Shown here: one piece after another, positions 35,259 through 44,298 of the stretch
Layout of the letters: the number at the start of each line of letters is the position of its first letter
Numbering within the stretch: position 1 is the first letter of the stretch
Assembly (NCBI RefSeq): GCF_001014975.1
Contig: NZ_BBXA01000033.1
Coordinates: 310,001 to 374,000 of the forward strand
Direction of reading: 5' to 3'
Length of the DNA stretch: 64,000 nt
DNA from: Novosphingobium sp. MD-1
GTDB taxonomy: Bacteria; Pseudomonadota; Alphaproteobacteria; Sphingomonadales; Sphingomonadaceae
Made by a program: the position numbers and the translations under genes
Notes under the pieces: model-generated
Database searches by the model: none
What the model was told of the DNA's origin: nothing
What the model saw: the letters and a program-made list of their open reading frames with translations, nothing else

Positions 35259-36227
35259 ATGATCCAGACTTTCCTCCAAGATAGCCCCGCGCAGGCTCCG
35301 GCAACCGCACTCCGGCTGGGCACGCGCCAGTCTCCGCTCGCCATGGCGCAGGCGCACGAGGCGCGCGACCGGCTGTGCGCGGCGCATGGATGGCCCACGG
35401 AAACGGTGGAAATCGTGCCCGTCATCGCCAGCGGGGATCGCATCCAGGACCGTCCGCTGGCCGAGATCGGCGGCAAGGCATTGTGGACCAAGGAACTCGA
35501 TGGCTGGCTGGCTTCGGGCGAGATCGATTTCGCCGTCCATTCGATGAAGGACGTGGAAACGATCCGCCCGGCGGAACTGGCGATCGCCGCCGTGCTGCCC
35601 CGCGCCGACGTGCGCGACGTGCTGGTGGGCGCGGAAAGCGTCGCGGCGATCCCCCCCGGCGCGCGGGTGGGCACCAGCGCGCCGCGCCGGGCAGCGCAGA
35701 TGCTCCACGCCCGGCCCGACCTTTCGATCGTGCCGTTCCGCGGCAACGTCGCCACCCGGCTCGCCAAGTTGCAGGCCGGCGAAGCGGACGTGACGCTGCT
35801 GGCCGCCGCCGGGCTCGCGCGGCTGAACCAGACGGGCGTAGGGCATCCGCTGCCCACCGATCACTGGCTTCCGGCTCCGGCGCAAGGCGCGATCGGCATC
35901 GAATGCCTGACCGCGCGGCACGATCTGCGCGGCTGGCTGGCCGCGATCGATCACGCGCCGACCCATGCCGCCGTCCGCGCCGAACGCGCGCTGCTGCTGG
36001 CGCTGGGTGGCAATTGCCACAGCCCCATCGCACTTCATACGCAGGCCGATGGCGATGGGCTGACGCTGCGCGCGGCGCTGTTCAGTCCAGACGGCGCGCT
36101 ACGCGTGGAGGCGACGGAGCGCTTCTCCGCCGACGACGAAACCGCCCCCGCCCGCCTTGCCGACCGCCTGCTAGCCGAAGCGCCCGAAGGCATCCGCGCC
36201 CACTTCCATGGCACGGCGCTGCACTGA
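35259..36227 (+). CDS. hemC: Hydroxymethylbilane synthase
   Basis: This is a 322-aa porphobilinogen deaminase with RLGTRQSPLAMAQA, GGKALWTKELDGWL, VHSMKDVET, GTSAPRRAAQ and the cofactor-attachment loop ALLLALGGNCHSPIA, whose Cys binds dipyrromethane. It assembles the linear tetrapyrrole for haem, sirohaem and cobalamin. hemD follows 16 bp later. Confidence 0.97.
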   Translation: MIQTFLQDSPAQAPATALRLGTRQSPLAMAQAHEARDRLCAAHGWPTETVEIVPVIASGDRIQDRPLAEIGGKALWTKELDGWLASGEIDFAVHSMKDVETIRPAELAIAAVLPRADVRDVLVGAESVAAIPPGARVGTSAPRRAAQMLHARPDLSIVPFRGNVATRLAKLQAGEADVTLLAAAGLARLNQTGVGHPLPTDHWLPAPAQGAIGIECLTARHDLRGWLAAIDHAPTHAAVRAERALLLALGGNCHSPIALHTQADGDGLTLRAALFSPDGALRVEATERFSADDETAPARLADRLLAEAPEGIRAHFHGTALH

Positions 36228-36243
36228 ACGGGACGGACAAGGC

Positions 36244-36927
36244 ATGGCCGGCTTGCCGCTCATCGTGATCCGCCCCGAACCGGGTAACCGCGAAACCGTG
36301 GACCGCGCACGCGCCATGGGCATCGACGCGCGCGGCTTTCCCCTGTTCGAGGTCGCGCCGCTGTCATGGGATGCGCCATCACCCGATGGTTTCACGGGAT
36401 TGCTCGCCGGGAGCGCCAACGTCTTCCGGCACGGCGGGCCAACACTGGAGCCATTGCGCATCCTGCCCGTCCATGCCGTGGGCGCCGCCACGGCGGACGC
36501 GGCGCGCGCCGCCGGCTTCGAAGTCGCCCAAACCGGCTCTGGCGGGCTGCAACCGGTGGTGGAGCACTTGGCCGCCGGCCGGTATCTGCGCCTTGCCGGA
36601 GAGGAGCGCGTGCCGCTGCTGCAGCCGGCCGGAGTCTTGCTGGAAACGCGGGTGGTCTATGCCGTCCGCGCGCTCCCCTTGCCCCCGGCCTTGCAGGCGA
36701 TCCTGCGGGAAGGCGCGATCGTTGCGCTGCATTCCGGCGAAGCGGCGGGGCATTTCGCGAAAGAAACAACCGAATCGAATATAAACCATCGCGCCATCGC
36801 GATTGCCTGCCTTGCACCACGAATCGGCGAAATGGCGGGGAAAGGTTGGCTCAAGACCGGAATAGCGCCGGAAAGAACCGATCACGCGCTGCTGGCGCTG
36901 GCCTTGCAAATGTGCCAGACCGTGTGA
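36244..36927 (+). CDS. hemD: Uroporphyrinogen-III synthase
   Basis: This is a 227-aa HemD with the loosely conserved features of the family: PLIVIRPEPGNRETVDRARA at the start, VGAATADAARAAGF at the domain joint, and YAVRALPLPPALQAIL in the second domain. It cyclises hydroxymethylbilane. The ATG at 36244 follows hemC in the same operon. The identification rests partly on this position. Confidence 0.9.
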   Translation: MAGLPLIVIRPEPGNRETVDRARAMGIDARGFPLFEVAPLSWDAPSPDGFTGLLAGSANVFRHGGPTLEPLRILPVHAVGAATADAARAAGFEVAQTGSGGLQPVVEHLAAGRYLRLAGEERVPLLQPAGVLLETRVVYAVRALPLPPALQAILREGAIVALHSGEAAGHFAKETTESNINHRAIAIACLAPRIGEMAGKGWLKTGIAPERTDHALLALALQMCQTV

Positions 36928-36958
36928 CATCGGGGCAACGGACAAACGAAAAAGTAAA

Positions 36959-37879
36959 ATGCAGGATACGACAACCATGCAGCCGGGAAGCATTCCGCGC
37001 CGCGGACGGCGTGGCTGGACAACCGTTCTGGTCGGGCTGCTGTTACTCGTCGCTGTTTCCGTGGCCGTCGGCTGGCTGGCCTGGAAAAACGGGCTGCTGA
37101 CGCTCGGCGCCAACGGCGTGAATTTCGGCCCTTCCCCCGCAGCGCCTGCCACGCCGCCAACGCCGCTACCGCTCGTCAGCGCCGGTGAAAGGGCCGCGAA
37201 CGATGCCGCCGTGGCTGGAGCAACCGCCAAGCTCGCCGCGCTGGAACAGCGACTGGCCGAACTCAACCAGCAAGCCTCTGCCGCATCGGGGCAGGCGACG
37301 CATGCGGAAGCGCTGCTGGCGGCCTTCGCCGCGCGCCGCGCCATCGAACGCGGCCAACAGCTGGGCTATCTGGAAACACAGTTGCGCATCCGCTTCGGCG
37401 ATAGCCAGCCCAATGCGGTGGACCGTGTGATCTCGGCGGCGGGCAAGCCTGTGACGCTGGGATCGCTGTCCGAAGACTTCGAACGCCTGCGCCCCCAGTT
37501 GACCGGCGGTTCGCCCGATGAAGGCGGCTGGCAGTGGTTCAAGCGCGAGATGGGCAACCTGTTCGTTATCCGGCATGACGACATGCCCTCGCCCTCTCCC
37601 GAACGGCGGGTGGACCGCGTGCGCAGCTTCCTGGCCGGCAACCGCGTGGACATGGCGATCATCGAAGTGGAACGGATGCCGGGGCATGACGCGGCAACCG
37701 AATGGCTGGCCCACGCGCGCGACTATGTGATGACCCAGCACGCGCTCGACCAGCTGGAAACCGCCGCGCTGGTCACGCCCACTCCGCCACCGCCCGCCAC
37801 GATCGTTCCGTCACGGCCCATCATGCCGCCGTCCGCGCCGCAACCGGCGGCGACAGCCTCTACCGGAACCGCGGGCTAG
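36959..37879 (+). CDS. MIC60/mitofilin-like inner-membrane protein (COG4223 type)
   Basis: This is a 306-aa protein with one N-terminal membrane helix (WTTVLVGLLLLVAVSVAVGW), a Pro-rich spacer, a coiled-coil stretch (about residues 80-125) and a C-terminal mitofilin-like helical domain (RVDRVRSFLAGNRVDMAIIE). Alphaproteobacterial genes at this position after hemD are the bacterial relatives of MIC60, which bends intracytoplasmic membranes. The Pro-rich C-terminal tail is variable. Confidence 0.8.
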   Translation: MQDTTTMQPGSIPRRGRRGWTTVLVGLLLLVAVSVAVGWLAWKNGLLTLGANGVNFGPSPAAPATPPTPLPLVSAGERAANDAAVAGATAKLAALEQRLAELNQQASAASGQATHAEALLAAFAARRAIERGQQLGYLETQLRIRFGDSQPNAVDRVISAAGKPVTLGSLSEDFERLRPQLTGGSPDEGGWQWFKREMGNLFVIRHDDMPSPSPERRVDRVRSFLAGNRVDMAIIEVERMPGHDAATEWLAHARDYVMTQHALDQLETAALVTPTPPPPATIVPSRPIMPPSAPQPAATASTGTAG

Positions 37880-37882
37880 ACC

Positions 37883-39160
37883 TCAGCCGCGCAGCAGTGC
37901 CGGCAAGGCCCCGCTCATCCCCCGCGCTTCGTCCATGAACCAGCGCTTGAGCGGCGCGGCGCGCTGCACGCCCGCCATGCCGAAGCGGCGGATCGCGCTG
38001 GGAATGCGCCCAGGAATGCCGAACAAGCGGGTCAGCACATCGGTCGCCGCCGCCACCATGAAGGTATCCGCCGCGCGCCAGCGCTCGTAGCGCGCCAGAA
38101 GCTGCGCGTCGCCTGCGTCCAGCCCCAGCCGCATACCATCGGACAGCACTTCCACCAACGCCGCCACGTCGCGCAGGCCAACGTTGAGGCCCTGCCCCGC
38201 GATCGGGTGCATCCCGTGCGCCGCATCGCCCACCAGCGCCAGCCGCGTGTCCACGATCCGCGCGGTGTGGTGGAAGTTCAGCGGGTACGACGATCGCGGC
38301 GAAGCGAGGCGAATCTTACCGAAGATGCCGTGCATCCGCTTTTCCACTTCGGACAGGAACGCGCTTTCGGGCAGAGCCAGCACGCCCGCCGCATCCTTTT
38401 CCGCCACGGTCCAGACCAGCGCGGAACGGTGCGTGCCGTCCGCTTCGTCCAGCAGCGGCAGCAGCGCGAACGGCCCTGCCGGATAGAACACTTCCCAGGC
38501 CACGTTCTCATGCGGCTTTTCGTGATAGAGCCCGGTGATGATCGCGCGGTGGCCATAGTCCCAGCGCGCGGGCGTGAACCCCGCCTCGTCGCGCGTGGGC
38601 GAACGGCGGCCCTCGGCGGCGACCAGCAACTGCCCCTTCAGCACGCGCCCGTCGGTCAGCGTCACCGCCACGCCATGTTCGTCGCGTTCTCGGGTGGCAA
38701 CATGGGCGTTGGGCAGGAACGTGATCGCCTTCTCGCGCGCGGCGGCGGCATACATCGCGATGCGCAGATCGCGGTTGGCGTACATCCGGCCCAGCGAGCC
38801 ATCGGCGGCGCCGGGGCGGAAATCGATCCGGCCCGGCTTCATTGCGTCGGTCACCGCAATGGCGTCGATGGGGCAGCCCTTGGCCGCGAGTTCCTCACCC
38901 ATGCCGAGGTTGGTATAGAGGTTCCAGCTTGCCGTGGAGATGGCGGAGGCGCGGCCGTCGAATCCGTCGGCGGTCTGCGCCGCCGGGTCGGAGCTGTCCA
39001 CCACCACGCTGGCGATGCCGGCCTGCGCCAGCCCGATCGCCAGCGTCATGCCGACAAGGCCTCCGCCCAGGATCACGACATCAGCCGTCACCGGTGGCAT
39101 CTCCGGGGCCGTCATTGGGGCCATTTCAGATTCGCTTGCGCTCAACGATTCGCTCCGCAT
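37883..39160 (-). CDS. UbiH/UbiF/VisC-family FAD-dependent hydroxylase
   Basis: This protein of about 425 aa has the GxGxxG FAD motif (VVILGGGLVGMTLAIGLAQAG), DG near VAAEGRRSPTRDEAG, and the second FAD motif RLALVGDAAHGMHPIAGQGLNVGLRDVAAL, diagnostic of ubiquinone-ring hydroxylases. It probably adds a ring hydroxyl in ubiquinone synthesis; the ring position cannot be read. The start is uncertain (39160, 39124 or 39115). The first overlaps the phosphatase stop by 19 bp. Confidence 0.9.
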   Translation of the reverse strand: MRSESLSASESEMAPMTAPEMPPVTADVVILGGGLVGMTLAIGLAQAGIASVVVDSSDPAAQTADGFDGRASAISTASWNLYTNLGMGEELAAKGCPIDAIAVTDAMKPGRIDFRPGAADGSLGRMYANRDLRIAMYAAAAREKAITFLPNAHVATRERDEHGVAVTLTDGRVLKGQLLVAAEGRRSPTRDEAGFTPARWDYGHRAIITGLYHEKPHENVAWEVFYPAGPFALLPLLDEADGTHRSALVWTVAEKDAAGVLALPESAFLSEVEKRMHGIFGKIRLASPRSSYPLNFHHTARIVDTRLALVGDAAHGMHPIAGQGLNVGLRDVAALVEVLSDGMRLGLDAGDAQLLARYERWRAADTFMVAAATDVLTRLFGIPGRIPSAIRRFGMAGVQRAAPLKRWFMDEARGMSGALPALLRG

Positions 39161-40845
39161 GTGTCACCCGGTCCAGCATCGAGATCGAGGCACCTTCCGT
39201 CAAATGCCCCCTCGGGCGCCTTGAGCGCGATCAAACCGGCGAGAGTCGGCGCGATATCGACCGTCTCGACGGGCCCCGGCTGCTCGAACGGCGTCATGCC
39301 TTTGCGCCAGAACAGGATCGGCACGCGCCGGTCATAGTCCCACGGCGATCCGTGCGTCGCCACATATCCCGGCCCCGGCTTGGCGATCGGCACCACGCCG
39401 CGCTTCAGCAGGACCAGCAGATCGCCCGACCGCGGCGCATAGTAAGAGGCGCGGGCACGCTGGATCAGCGACCACGTCTCGGGCGAGCCGGATGGCATCG
39501 GCGTCGCCGCGATTTCGGCGGCGGTGAACACGGCGGCCACCTGCGGATGCGCGGCGAACATCGCCCTGGCTTCCTCGGTGACGCGGGCCTTCTGCTCCGC
39601 CGTCAGATCCCGGCGCAACCAGATGTCGCCCGCCGGCCCGTCGGAACGGATCAGCCCCTTGGGATCGAGCCCCAGCTTTTCCGCGACCGCCTTGCCGATG
39701 GCATCGGGCTGGAGCGCGGCATCGACGCGCGTCACCTGCGGCATGGCCTGTTCATCCTGCCGCTCGGGCATATCGAACCCACCATGATCGGCGGTCAGCA
39801 CCACGGCATAGTCGATCCCGCGCTTGTCCAGCCCGGCGAAGAAATCGCCCAGCGCCAGATCGAGCTGGTGGACCTGGATGCACATTTCCGCGCCCTGCGT
39901 GCCGGTGCCGTGGCCAATGTAGTCGGTGGCGGAAAGGCTCACCGCCAGCATGTCGGGCGCGCTGCCCTGCCCCAGCTTCTGTTCGTCGACCAGCTTCGTC
40001 GCCAGATCGAGCGTCGCGCGATCGAGGCGCGGCGAGACGCGAAAGCCGGTGGCATCGTCCTTCGCCAGCGGGAAGCGGCCGGTGCCGACCGTGGCGGTGC
40101 CGGCGGTGATCGCGCGGTCCTTCGCCACGCACCATGCCGGCAGATCGAACGCCGGCGCGCCGGCGGCCAGCACCTTGGCCACCGCCGCGTTCTCCGCCAC
40201 CGCCGTCGGGCCGAGCGAACGGCCTTCCAGCGTGGTGAAGGCGTTGCCCTTCCACCAATAGACCTGATCGATCACATGGCCGCCCATCATCAGCGCGGCG
40301 CGGTCCTTGCCCGAAACCGCGATGTTGCGGCTGGCGGGGTTGGCCTGCTTCATCCGCTCGCCCAGCGTCGGCACCATCAGATGCCCCACCGAGGCGACGT
40401 AGTCCTTGGAATTCGCCGCCGTCCTGGTCTCGTCCTCGGCGCAATAGATCACCTTGTTGTCGCGCGCGGCGGACAGGTCGATCCAGTTGTTGGCGATGAT
40501 CCCGGTGTGCGCCGGGCGGTTGCCGGTCAGGATCGTGGAATGGCCGGGGCACGTCTCGGTCGCCGCGTGCGACTGGTATCCGGCAGGGAACACCATGCCG
40601 CGTTCGAGCCGCGCCAGCCCGCCGGTGAAGGTCTGCCGGTTCTGCGCGAACAGGTCGGCCGAGAACTGGTCCACCGCGATCGCCACCAGCAGGCGCGGCG
40701 GGCCTTTCGGGGCCGGCGCCGGCGCTTCGACCGGGGCCGGGGCCGAAGCAGGCTTGGGCGCATTGGCCGGCCGGGCCACGGCGGCGGGCGAGAACGGCAG
40801 CGCGGCGGCAGCGAGCAGCAGGGCGATCTTGTTGCAGCGGATCAT
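39142..40845 (-). CDS. Type I alkaline phosphatase / phosphodiesterase (PafA/SPAP-like)
   Basis: This is a 567-aa secreted protein with a Sec signal (IALLLAAAALPFSPAAVA) and an Ala/Pro linker. The catalytic domain has Thr as likely nucleophile in ATETCPGHST, metal ligands in LLVAIAVDQFSADLF and LTADHGGFDMP, and a late WDYDRRVPILFW segment. Sphingomonad SPAP and flavobacterial PafA share this layout and release phosphate from monoesters without feedback inhibition. ATG at 40845 is preferred over GTG at 40851. Confidence 0.9.
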   Translation of the reverse strand: MIRCNKIALLLAAAALPFSPAAVARPANAPKPASAPAPVEAPAPAPKGPPRLLVAIAVDQFSADLFAQNRQTFTGGLARLERGMVFPAGYQSHAATETCPGHSTILTGNRPAHTGIIANNWIDLSAARDNKVIYCAEDETRTAANSKDYVASVGHLMVPTLGERMKQANPASRNIAVSGKDRAALMMGGHVIDQVYWWKGNAFTTLEGRSLGPTAVAENAAVAKVLAAGAPAFDLPAWCVAKDRAITAGTATVGTGRFPLAKDDATGFRVSPRLDRATLDLATKLVDEQKLGQGSAPDMLAVSLSATDYIGHGTGTQGAEMCIQVHQLDLALGDFFAGLDKRGIDYAVVLTADHGGFDMPERQDEQAMPQVTRVDAALQPDAIGKAVAEKLGLDPKGLIRSDGPAGDIWLRRDLTAEQKARVTEEARAMFAAHPQVAAVFTAAEIAATPMPSGSPETWSLIQRARASYYAPRSGDLLVLLKRGVVPIAKPGPGYVATHGSPWDYDRRVPILFWRKGMTPFEQPGPVETVDIAPTLAGLIALKAPEGAFDGRCLDLDAGPGDTCGANR

Positions 40846-40897
40846 GGGCACTCAGGAACTCCAGAAGGGCGCGCACTGGACTTGGACAGGCACTGAC

Positions 40898-40914
40898 CCT
40901 AGACCCCGTCTAGG
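40898..40914. promoter_or_regulatory. 17-bp palindrome between the phosphatase and dsbD
   Basis: CCTAGAC (40898-40904) and GTCTAGG (40908-40914) are perfect inverted repeats around CCC, placed 53 bp upstream of the phosphatase start and 63 bp before dsbD. The sequence contains CTAG, which is rare in GC-rich genomes. It is a candidate operator for one or both divergent genes. Confidence 0.4.
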
Positions 40915-40977
40915 CCCCACGCCGGCTCCGGCGCAAGGGGGCTGAGACATGCTCGTTCCCTCTTGTCCGGTCGGTCC

Positions 40978-43053
40978 ATGCGTCCCGTGGCTTCGTTGCT
41001 AACCCTGCGTACCATAACCGCTTTTGTGACGGCGGTATGTCTTGCCCTGCTGGGCGCGCCCTCTGCGGCGCTGGCCAACCACATCCAGGCTTCGCTACTG
41101 GCGGAAAAGCCAGTCGCTCCGGGGGAGACGGTCACGCTCGCGCTGCTGATGCAGCCCGAAAAAGGCTGGCACGGATACTGGTCCAATCCGGGCGATGCCG
41201 GCTTCGGCCTCTCGCTCAACTGGACGCTGCCCGCCGGCGCGAAGGCCGAGGCGCCCGAATTCCCCGTGCCGCAGACGCTGTTGCTTTCCGGCCTGATGAA
41301 CCACGTCTACGAGCATGACTATGCCGTGCTCGTGCCGCTGACGCTGCCCCGGGACGCAAAGCCCGGCACCACGCTGCCCATCGCCGCCAAGGCGCGCTGG
41401 CTCGCCTGTACCGACCAGATCTGCGTGCCCGAAGAGGCCGACCTGCAAGGCACGGTGACCGTGGGGACCGCCGGCACGGCCGACACCCGCTTCGCCGGCT
41501 GGCGTGCCGCGCTGCCCGCCCCGCTCGACCGCGCCGGCACGTTTGCCTTCACCGGCAAGGCGCTGCGCATCGCCATCCCGTTCCCGGCCAGCGCGCGGAT
41601 CGGCCAGCCGCATTTCTTCGTCGCCTCCGAAGGACTGGCCGATTACGCCGCGCCGCAGAAATTCTACCGGCACGGCGATACGCTGATCGCCGAACTCGGC
41701 CGCGCCAAGGGGCCATCTGCCGAACAGCCGACCACGCTTTCAGGCGTTCTGGCACTGGGCGGAGACGCGGGCGGCATCGCGCTGGTCGCGCGCGCGGGGC
41801 CAGTGCCAGAAGGCGGCACGCCGGTCGGCGGGACGGCGGCCGCCGGCTTCTCGCTGGCCACGCTGCTCACCGCAATCCTCGGTGCGCTGGCGGGCGGCCT
41901 CGTGCTCAACGTGATGCCTTGCGTCTTCCCGATCCTCAGCCTCAAGGCGCTGGCCCTGGCGCGCGGCAACAACCATCAGGCCCATGTCGAAGGCATGGCC
42001 TATACCGCCGGCGTCATGCTCGCCTGCATCCTGCTGGGCGGCGTGATGCTCGGCCTGCGTGCAGCGGGTGAGGAAGTGGGCTGGGCGTTCCAGTTGCAGG
42101 AACCGTGGGTCGTCGCGCTGCTGGTCCTGCTCGCCACCGCGATCACCGCCAATTTCGCCGGGCTTTACGAGATGCCGGGCCTCTCGCTCGAAAGTGCGCC
42201 CGGTGCCGGTTCCTCCGGCGCCAAAGGCGCGTTCGGCACCGGCTTGCTCGCCGCGTTCGTCGCCACGCCCTGCACCGGCCCGTTCATGGCGGCGGCGGTC
42301 GGCGCGGCCTTGGTCCTGCCGTGGTGGGCGGCGCTTGCGGTCTTCGCCGCGCTGGGTCTGGGCCTTGGCCTGCCGTTCCTCGCCATCGGCTTCGTTCCCG
42401 CGCTGCGCCGCCTGCTGCCCAGGCCCGGCGCGTGGATGGAGACGTTCCGCCGCGCCATGGCGGTGCCGATGGGCCTTACCCTGCTCGCGCTGTTCTGGCT
42501 GGCCTGGCGGCTGGGCGGCGGCACCTTCGGCCTGCTCGCTATCGCCCTCGCCGTGGCGCTGGTCGGCGCGCTCTATCTCGTGCGGCGCGAGCAACGGGAC
42601 GGACGCCGCCCGCTCGCCGGCACCCTGGCCGCGATCGCTCTGACCGCGACAGCGGTGGTCCTGTTGCCCCGCACGGTTAGCGCCACAGGCGGCGCCGCGG
42701 AAGCCGGGCTGCTGGACGCCCAGCCGTTCAGCGAAGCCGCGCTCGCGCAGGCGCGCAAGGCGGGCAAACCCGTGTTCGCCTATTTCACCGCCGACTGGTG
42801 CCTCTCGTGCAAGGTCAACGAGAGCGTGGCGATCGAACGCGAAACCACGCGCGATGCCTTCCGCAAGGCCGGCGTTGTGGTGCTGGTGGGCGACTGGACC
42901 CGTCGCGACCCCGCCATCACCCGCTTCCTTACCGCGCAGGGCGCGGCTGGCGTACCGCTATACCTGTGGTATCCGGCCGGCGGCGGAGAACCCCGTCCGT
43001 TGCCGCAAGTGCTGACACCTGATTTGCTCGCCGGGCTGCCGGCGGGGAAGTAG
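40978..43053 (+). CDS. dsbD: DsbD-type protein-disulfide reductase
   Basis: This is a 691-aa protein. It has a signal peptide, an N-terminal periplasmic domain with a Cys pair (ACTDQICVPEE), an eight-helix CcdA-like core with LNVMPCVFPILSLK and FVATPCTGPFMAAAVG, and a C-terminal thioredoxin domain with C608/C611 in DWCLSCK. It passes electrons from cytoplasmic thioredoxin to periplasmic partners for disulfide isomerisation and cytochrome c maturation. ATG at 40978 was chosen. Confidence 0.95.
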   Translation: MRPVASLLTLRTITAFVTAVCLALLGAPSAALANHIQASLLAEKPVAPGETVTLALLMQPEKGWHGYWSNPGDAGFGLSLNWTLPAGAKAEAPEFPVPQTLLLSGLMNHVYEHDYAVLVPLTLPRDAKPGTTLPIAAKARWLACTDQICVPEEADLQGTVTVGTAGTADTRFAGWRAALPAPLDRAGTFAFTGKALRIAIPFPASARIGQPHFFVASEGLADYAAPQKFYRHGDTLIAELGRAKGPSAEQPTTLSGVLALGGDAGGIALVARAGPVPEGGTPVGGTAAAGFSLATLLTAILGALAGGLVLNVMPCVFPILSLKALALARGNNHQAHVEGMAYTAGVMLACILLGGVMLGLRAAGEEVGWAFQLQEPWVVALLVLLATAITANFAGLYEMPGLSLESAPGAGSSGAKGAFGTGLLAAFVATPCTGPFMAAAVGAALVLPWWAALAVFAALGLGLGLPFLAIGFVPALRRLLPRPGAWMETFRRAMAVPMGLTLLALFWLAWRLGGGTFGLLAIALAVALVGALYLVRREQRDGRRPLAGTLAAIALTATAVVLLPRTVSATGGAAEAGLLDAQPFSEAALAQARKAGKPVFAYFTADWCLSCKVNESVAIERETTRDAFRKAGVVVLVGDWTRRDPAITRFLTAQGAAGVPLYLWYPAGGGEPRPLPQVLTPDLLAGLPAGK

Positions 43054-43068
43054 CGCCGGATCGGCGCT
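43052..43068 (+). terminator. Weak hairpin at the dsbD stop
   Basis: AGCGCC (43052-43057) pairs with GGCGCT (43063-43068) around five bases, overlapping the TAG of dsbD. It is short and without a T-run; it may attenuate readthrough into the small membrane gene downstream. Confidence 0.25.
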
Positions 43069-43119
43069 TACCGCCACGGCGGGATTGCGGACTGCCGCAC
43101 CCAATGGCAAGCTGGCGGC

Positions 43120-43458
43120 ATGAAGGCGTTCCGCACTCTCCTGCTGGGCCTCTGGGTCACACTCGCGGGCTACACGGTATTCGTGATTGCGCGCCATGGC
43201 ATGGGCTTGTTGCCCATTTTCTTCGGCGACATCGCAACGGTTTCCTGGCCCGGCCAGTTCAACCTCGATTTCCTGTGCTTTCTCGTTCTCTCCGCTCTCT
43301 GGACCGCGTGGCGAAACGGATTTTCGGCAGGGGGGCTGTTTCTGGCGCTCGTGGCATTCTTTGGCGGGGCCGGTTTTCTGTTGCCCTACCTCCTGTTTCT
43401 ATCGTTCCGCGAAAACGGTGATCCGGTTCGCGTTCTGGCAGGAGCCCGGCTCCGCTAA
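43120..43458 (+). CDS. Uncharacterised three-helix membrane protein
   Basis: This 112-aa protein has three hydrophobic segments: LLLGLWVTLAGYTVFVIA, LDFLCFLVLSALWTAW and GLFLALVAFFGGAGFLLPYL. I do not recognise a named family. Its layout resembles small DUF-type membrane proteins found singly in many bacteria. ATG at 43120; the stop codon is inside a strong hairpin shared with the convergent SDR gene. Confidence 0.65.
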   Translation: MKAFRTLLLGLWVTLAGYTVFVIARHGMGLLPIFFGDIATVSWPGQFNLDFLCFLVLSALWTAWRNGFSAGGLFLALVAFFGGAGFLLPYLLFLSFRENGDPVRVLAGARLR

Positions 43459-43478
43459 AGCGGAACAGACCGCTTTAG
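43455..43478. terminator. Bidirectional 9-bp hairpin between convergent genes
   Basis: CTAAAGCGG (43455-43463) and CCGCTTTAG (43470-43478) pair perfectly around six bases and contain the TAA of the membrane gene. A third copy, CCTAAAGCG at 43496-43504, overlaps the SDR stop and can pair with the middle arm instead. Confidence 0.6.
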
Positions 43479-43496
43479 GCCTGGCCAGACGCCGCC

Positions 43497-44270
43497 CTAA
43501 AGCGACTGCCCGTCATCCAGCGAGATATGCGCGCCGGTTACCTGCCGCGATGCGTCCGAGGCGAAGAACAGCGCCATGTCGTCCAGCACCGTGGCATCGG
43601 CCAGCCGGCGGCGCGGCCAGCTGGCGATCTGGGCCTTGCCGCCTTCGCTGTCGAACCAGTCGCCATCGATCTCGGTGCGGATATAGCCCGGCTGGATCAC
43701 GTTGACGTTGATGCCCAGCCGCGCCCATTCGCGCGCGAACTGGCGGCCGAGATGGGCAACCGCCGCCTTGGTCGCGGCATAGGCGGAATCGCCCTGCCCG
43801 GTCATGTCCGCCGTGATCGATCCGGTCAGGATGATCCGCCCGCGCTCGCTCTGCTTCGATCCCGCCGCGATCATGCGCCGGGCGCCTTCGCGCGCGGTCA
43901 GGTAAACTCCGGTGAAATTCGTTTCAATCACGCGGTTTACGCGATCAAGTTCAAGATCGATCGAACGACCCGCTTCGGCCAAGCCGGCATTTGCCAGCAC
44001 CACGTCGGGCGCGCCGAAGGCGGCCTCGGCCGCATCGAACGCGGCCACGATGGAGCCTTCGTCGGTTACGTCCATCGCCACCGACAACGCGCGGCCGCCC
44101 GCCTCTTTGATGGCATCGGCCAGCGCCTGCGTGCGCTCCACTCTCCGCGCGCCCAGCACCACCGCCGCGCCGGCGGCGGCATAGAGCCGCGCCAGATGCG
44201 CGCCCAGCCCGGACGACGCACCGGTGACCAGCGCGATACGGCCTTCGAGCGAATAGCGGGGCTTGTCCAA
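43497..44270 (-). CDS. SDR-family oxidoreductase
   Basis: This is a 257-aa classical short-chain dehydrogenase. It has the cofactor motif TGASSGLGAHLA, NAG within VVLANAGLAEAG, a catalytic Ser in ILTGSITADM, YxxxK as YAATKAAV, and a GIxVNVIQPG loop. An NAD(P)H-linked alcohol/ketone substrate is likely. TTG at 44270 is preceded by AAGGAG at an ideal distance, whereas the upstream ATA/ATG frame has none, so I use TTG. A 32-bp dyad lies 29 bp upstream. Confidence 0.92.
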   Translation of the reverse strand: MDKPRYSLEGRIALVTGASSGLGAHLARLYAAAGAAVVLGARRVERTQALADAIKEAGGRALSVAMDVTDEGSIVAAFDAAEAAFGAPDVVLANAGLAEAGRSIDLELDRVNRVIETNFTGVYLTAREGARRMIAAGSKQSERGRIILTGSITADMTGQGDSAYAATKAAVAHLGRQFAREWARLGINVNVIQPGYIRTEIDGDWFDSEGGKAQIASWPRRRLADATVLDDMALFFASDASRQVTGAHISLDDGQSL

Positions 44271-44298
44271 CGTCCTCTCCTTCCGATGTATCATCCGG

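Noticed and set aside
40893..40904. A 12-base match to the outer edge of the element at 8073-8084
   Set aside because: Only eight of the matching bases belong to the terminal repeat and the rest is flanking DNA. There is no second arm nearby, so it is not a solo copy.
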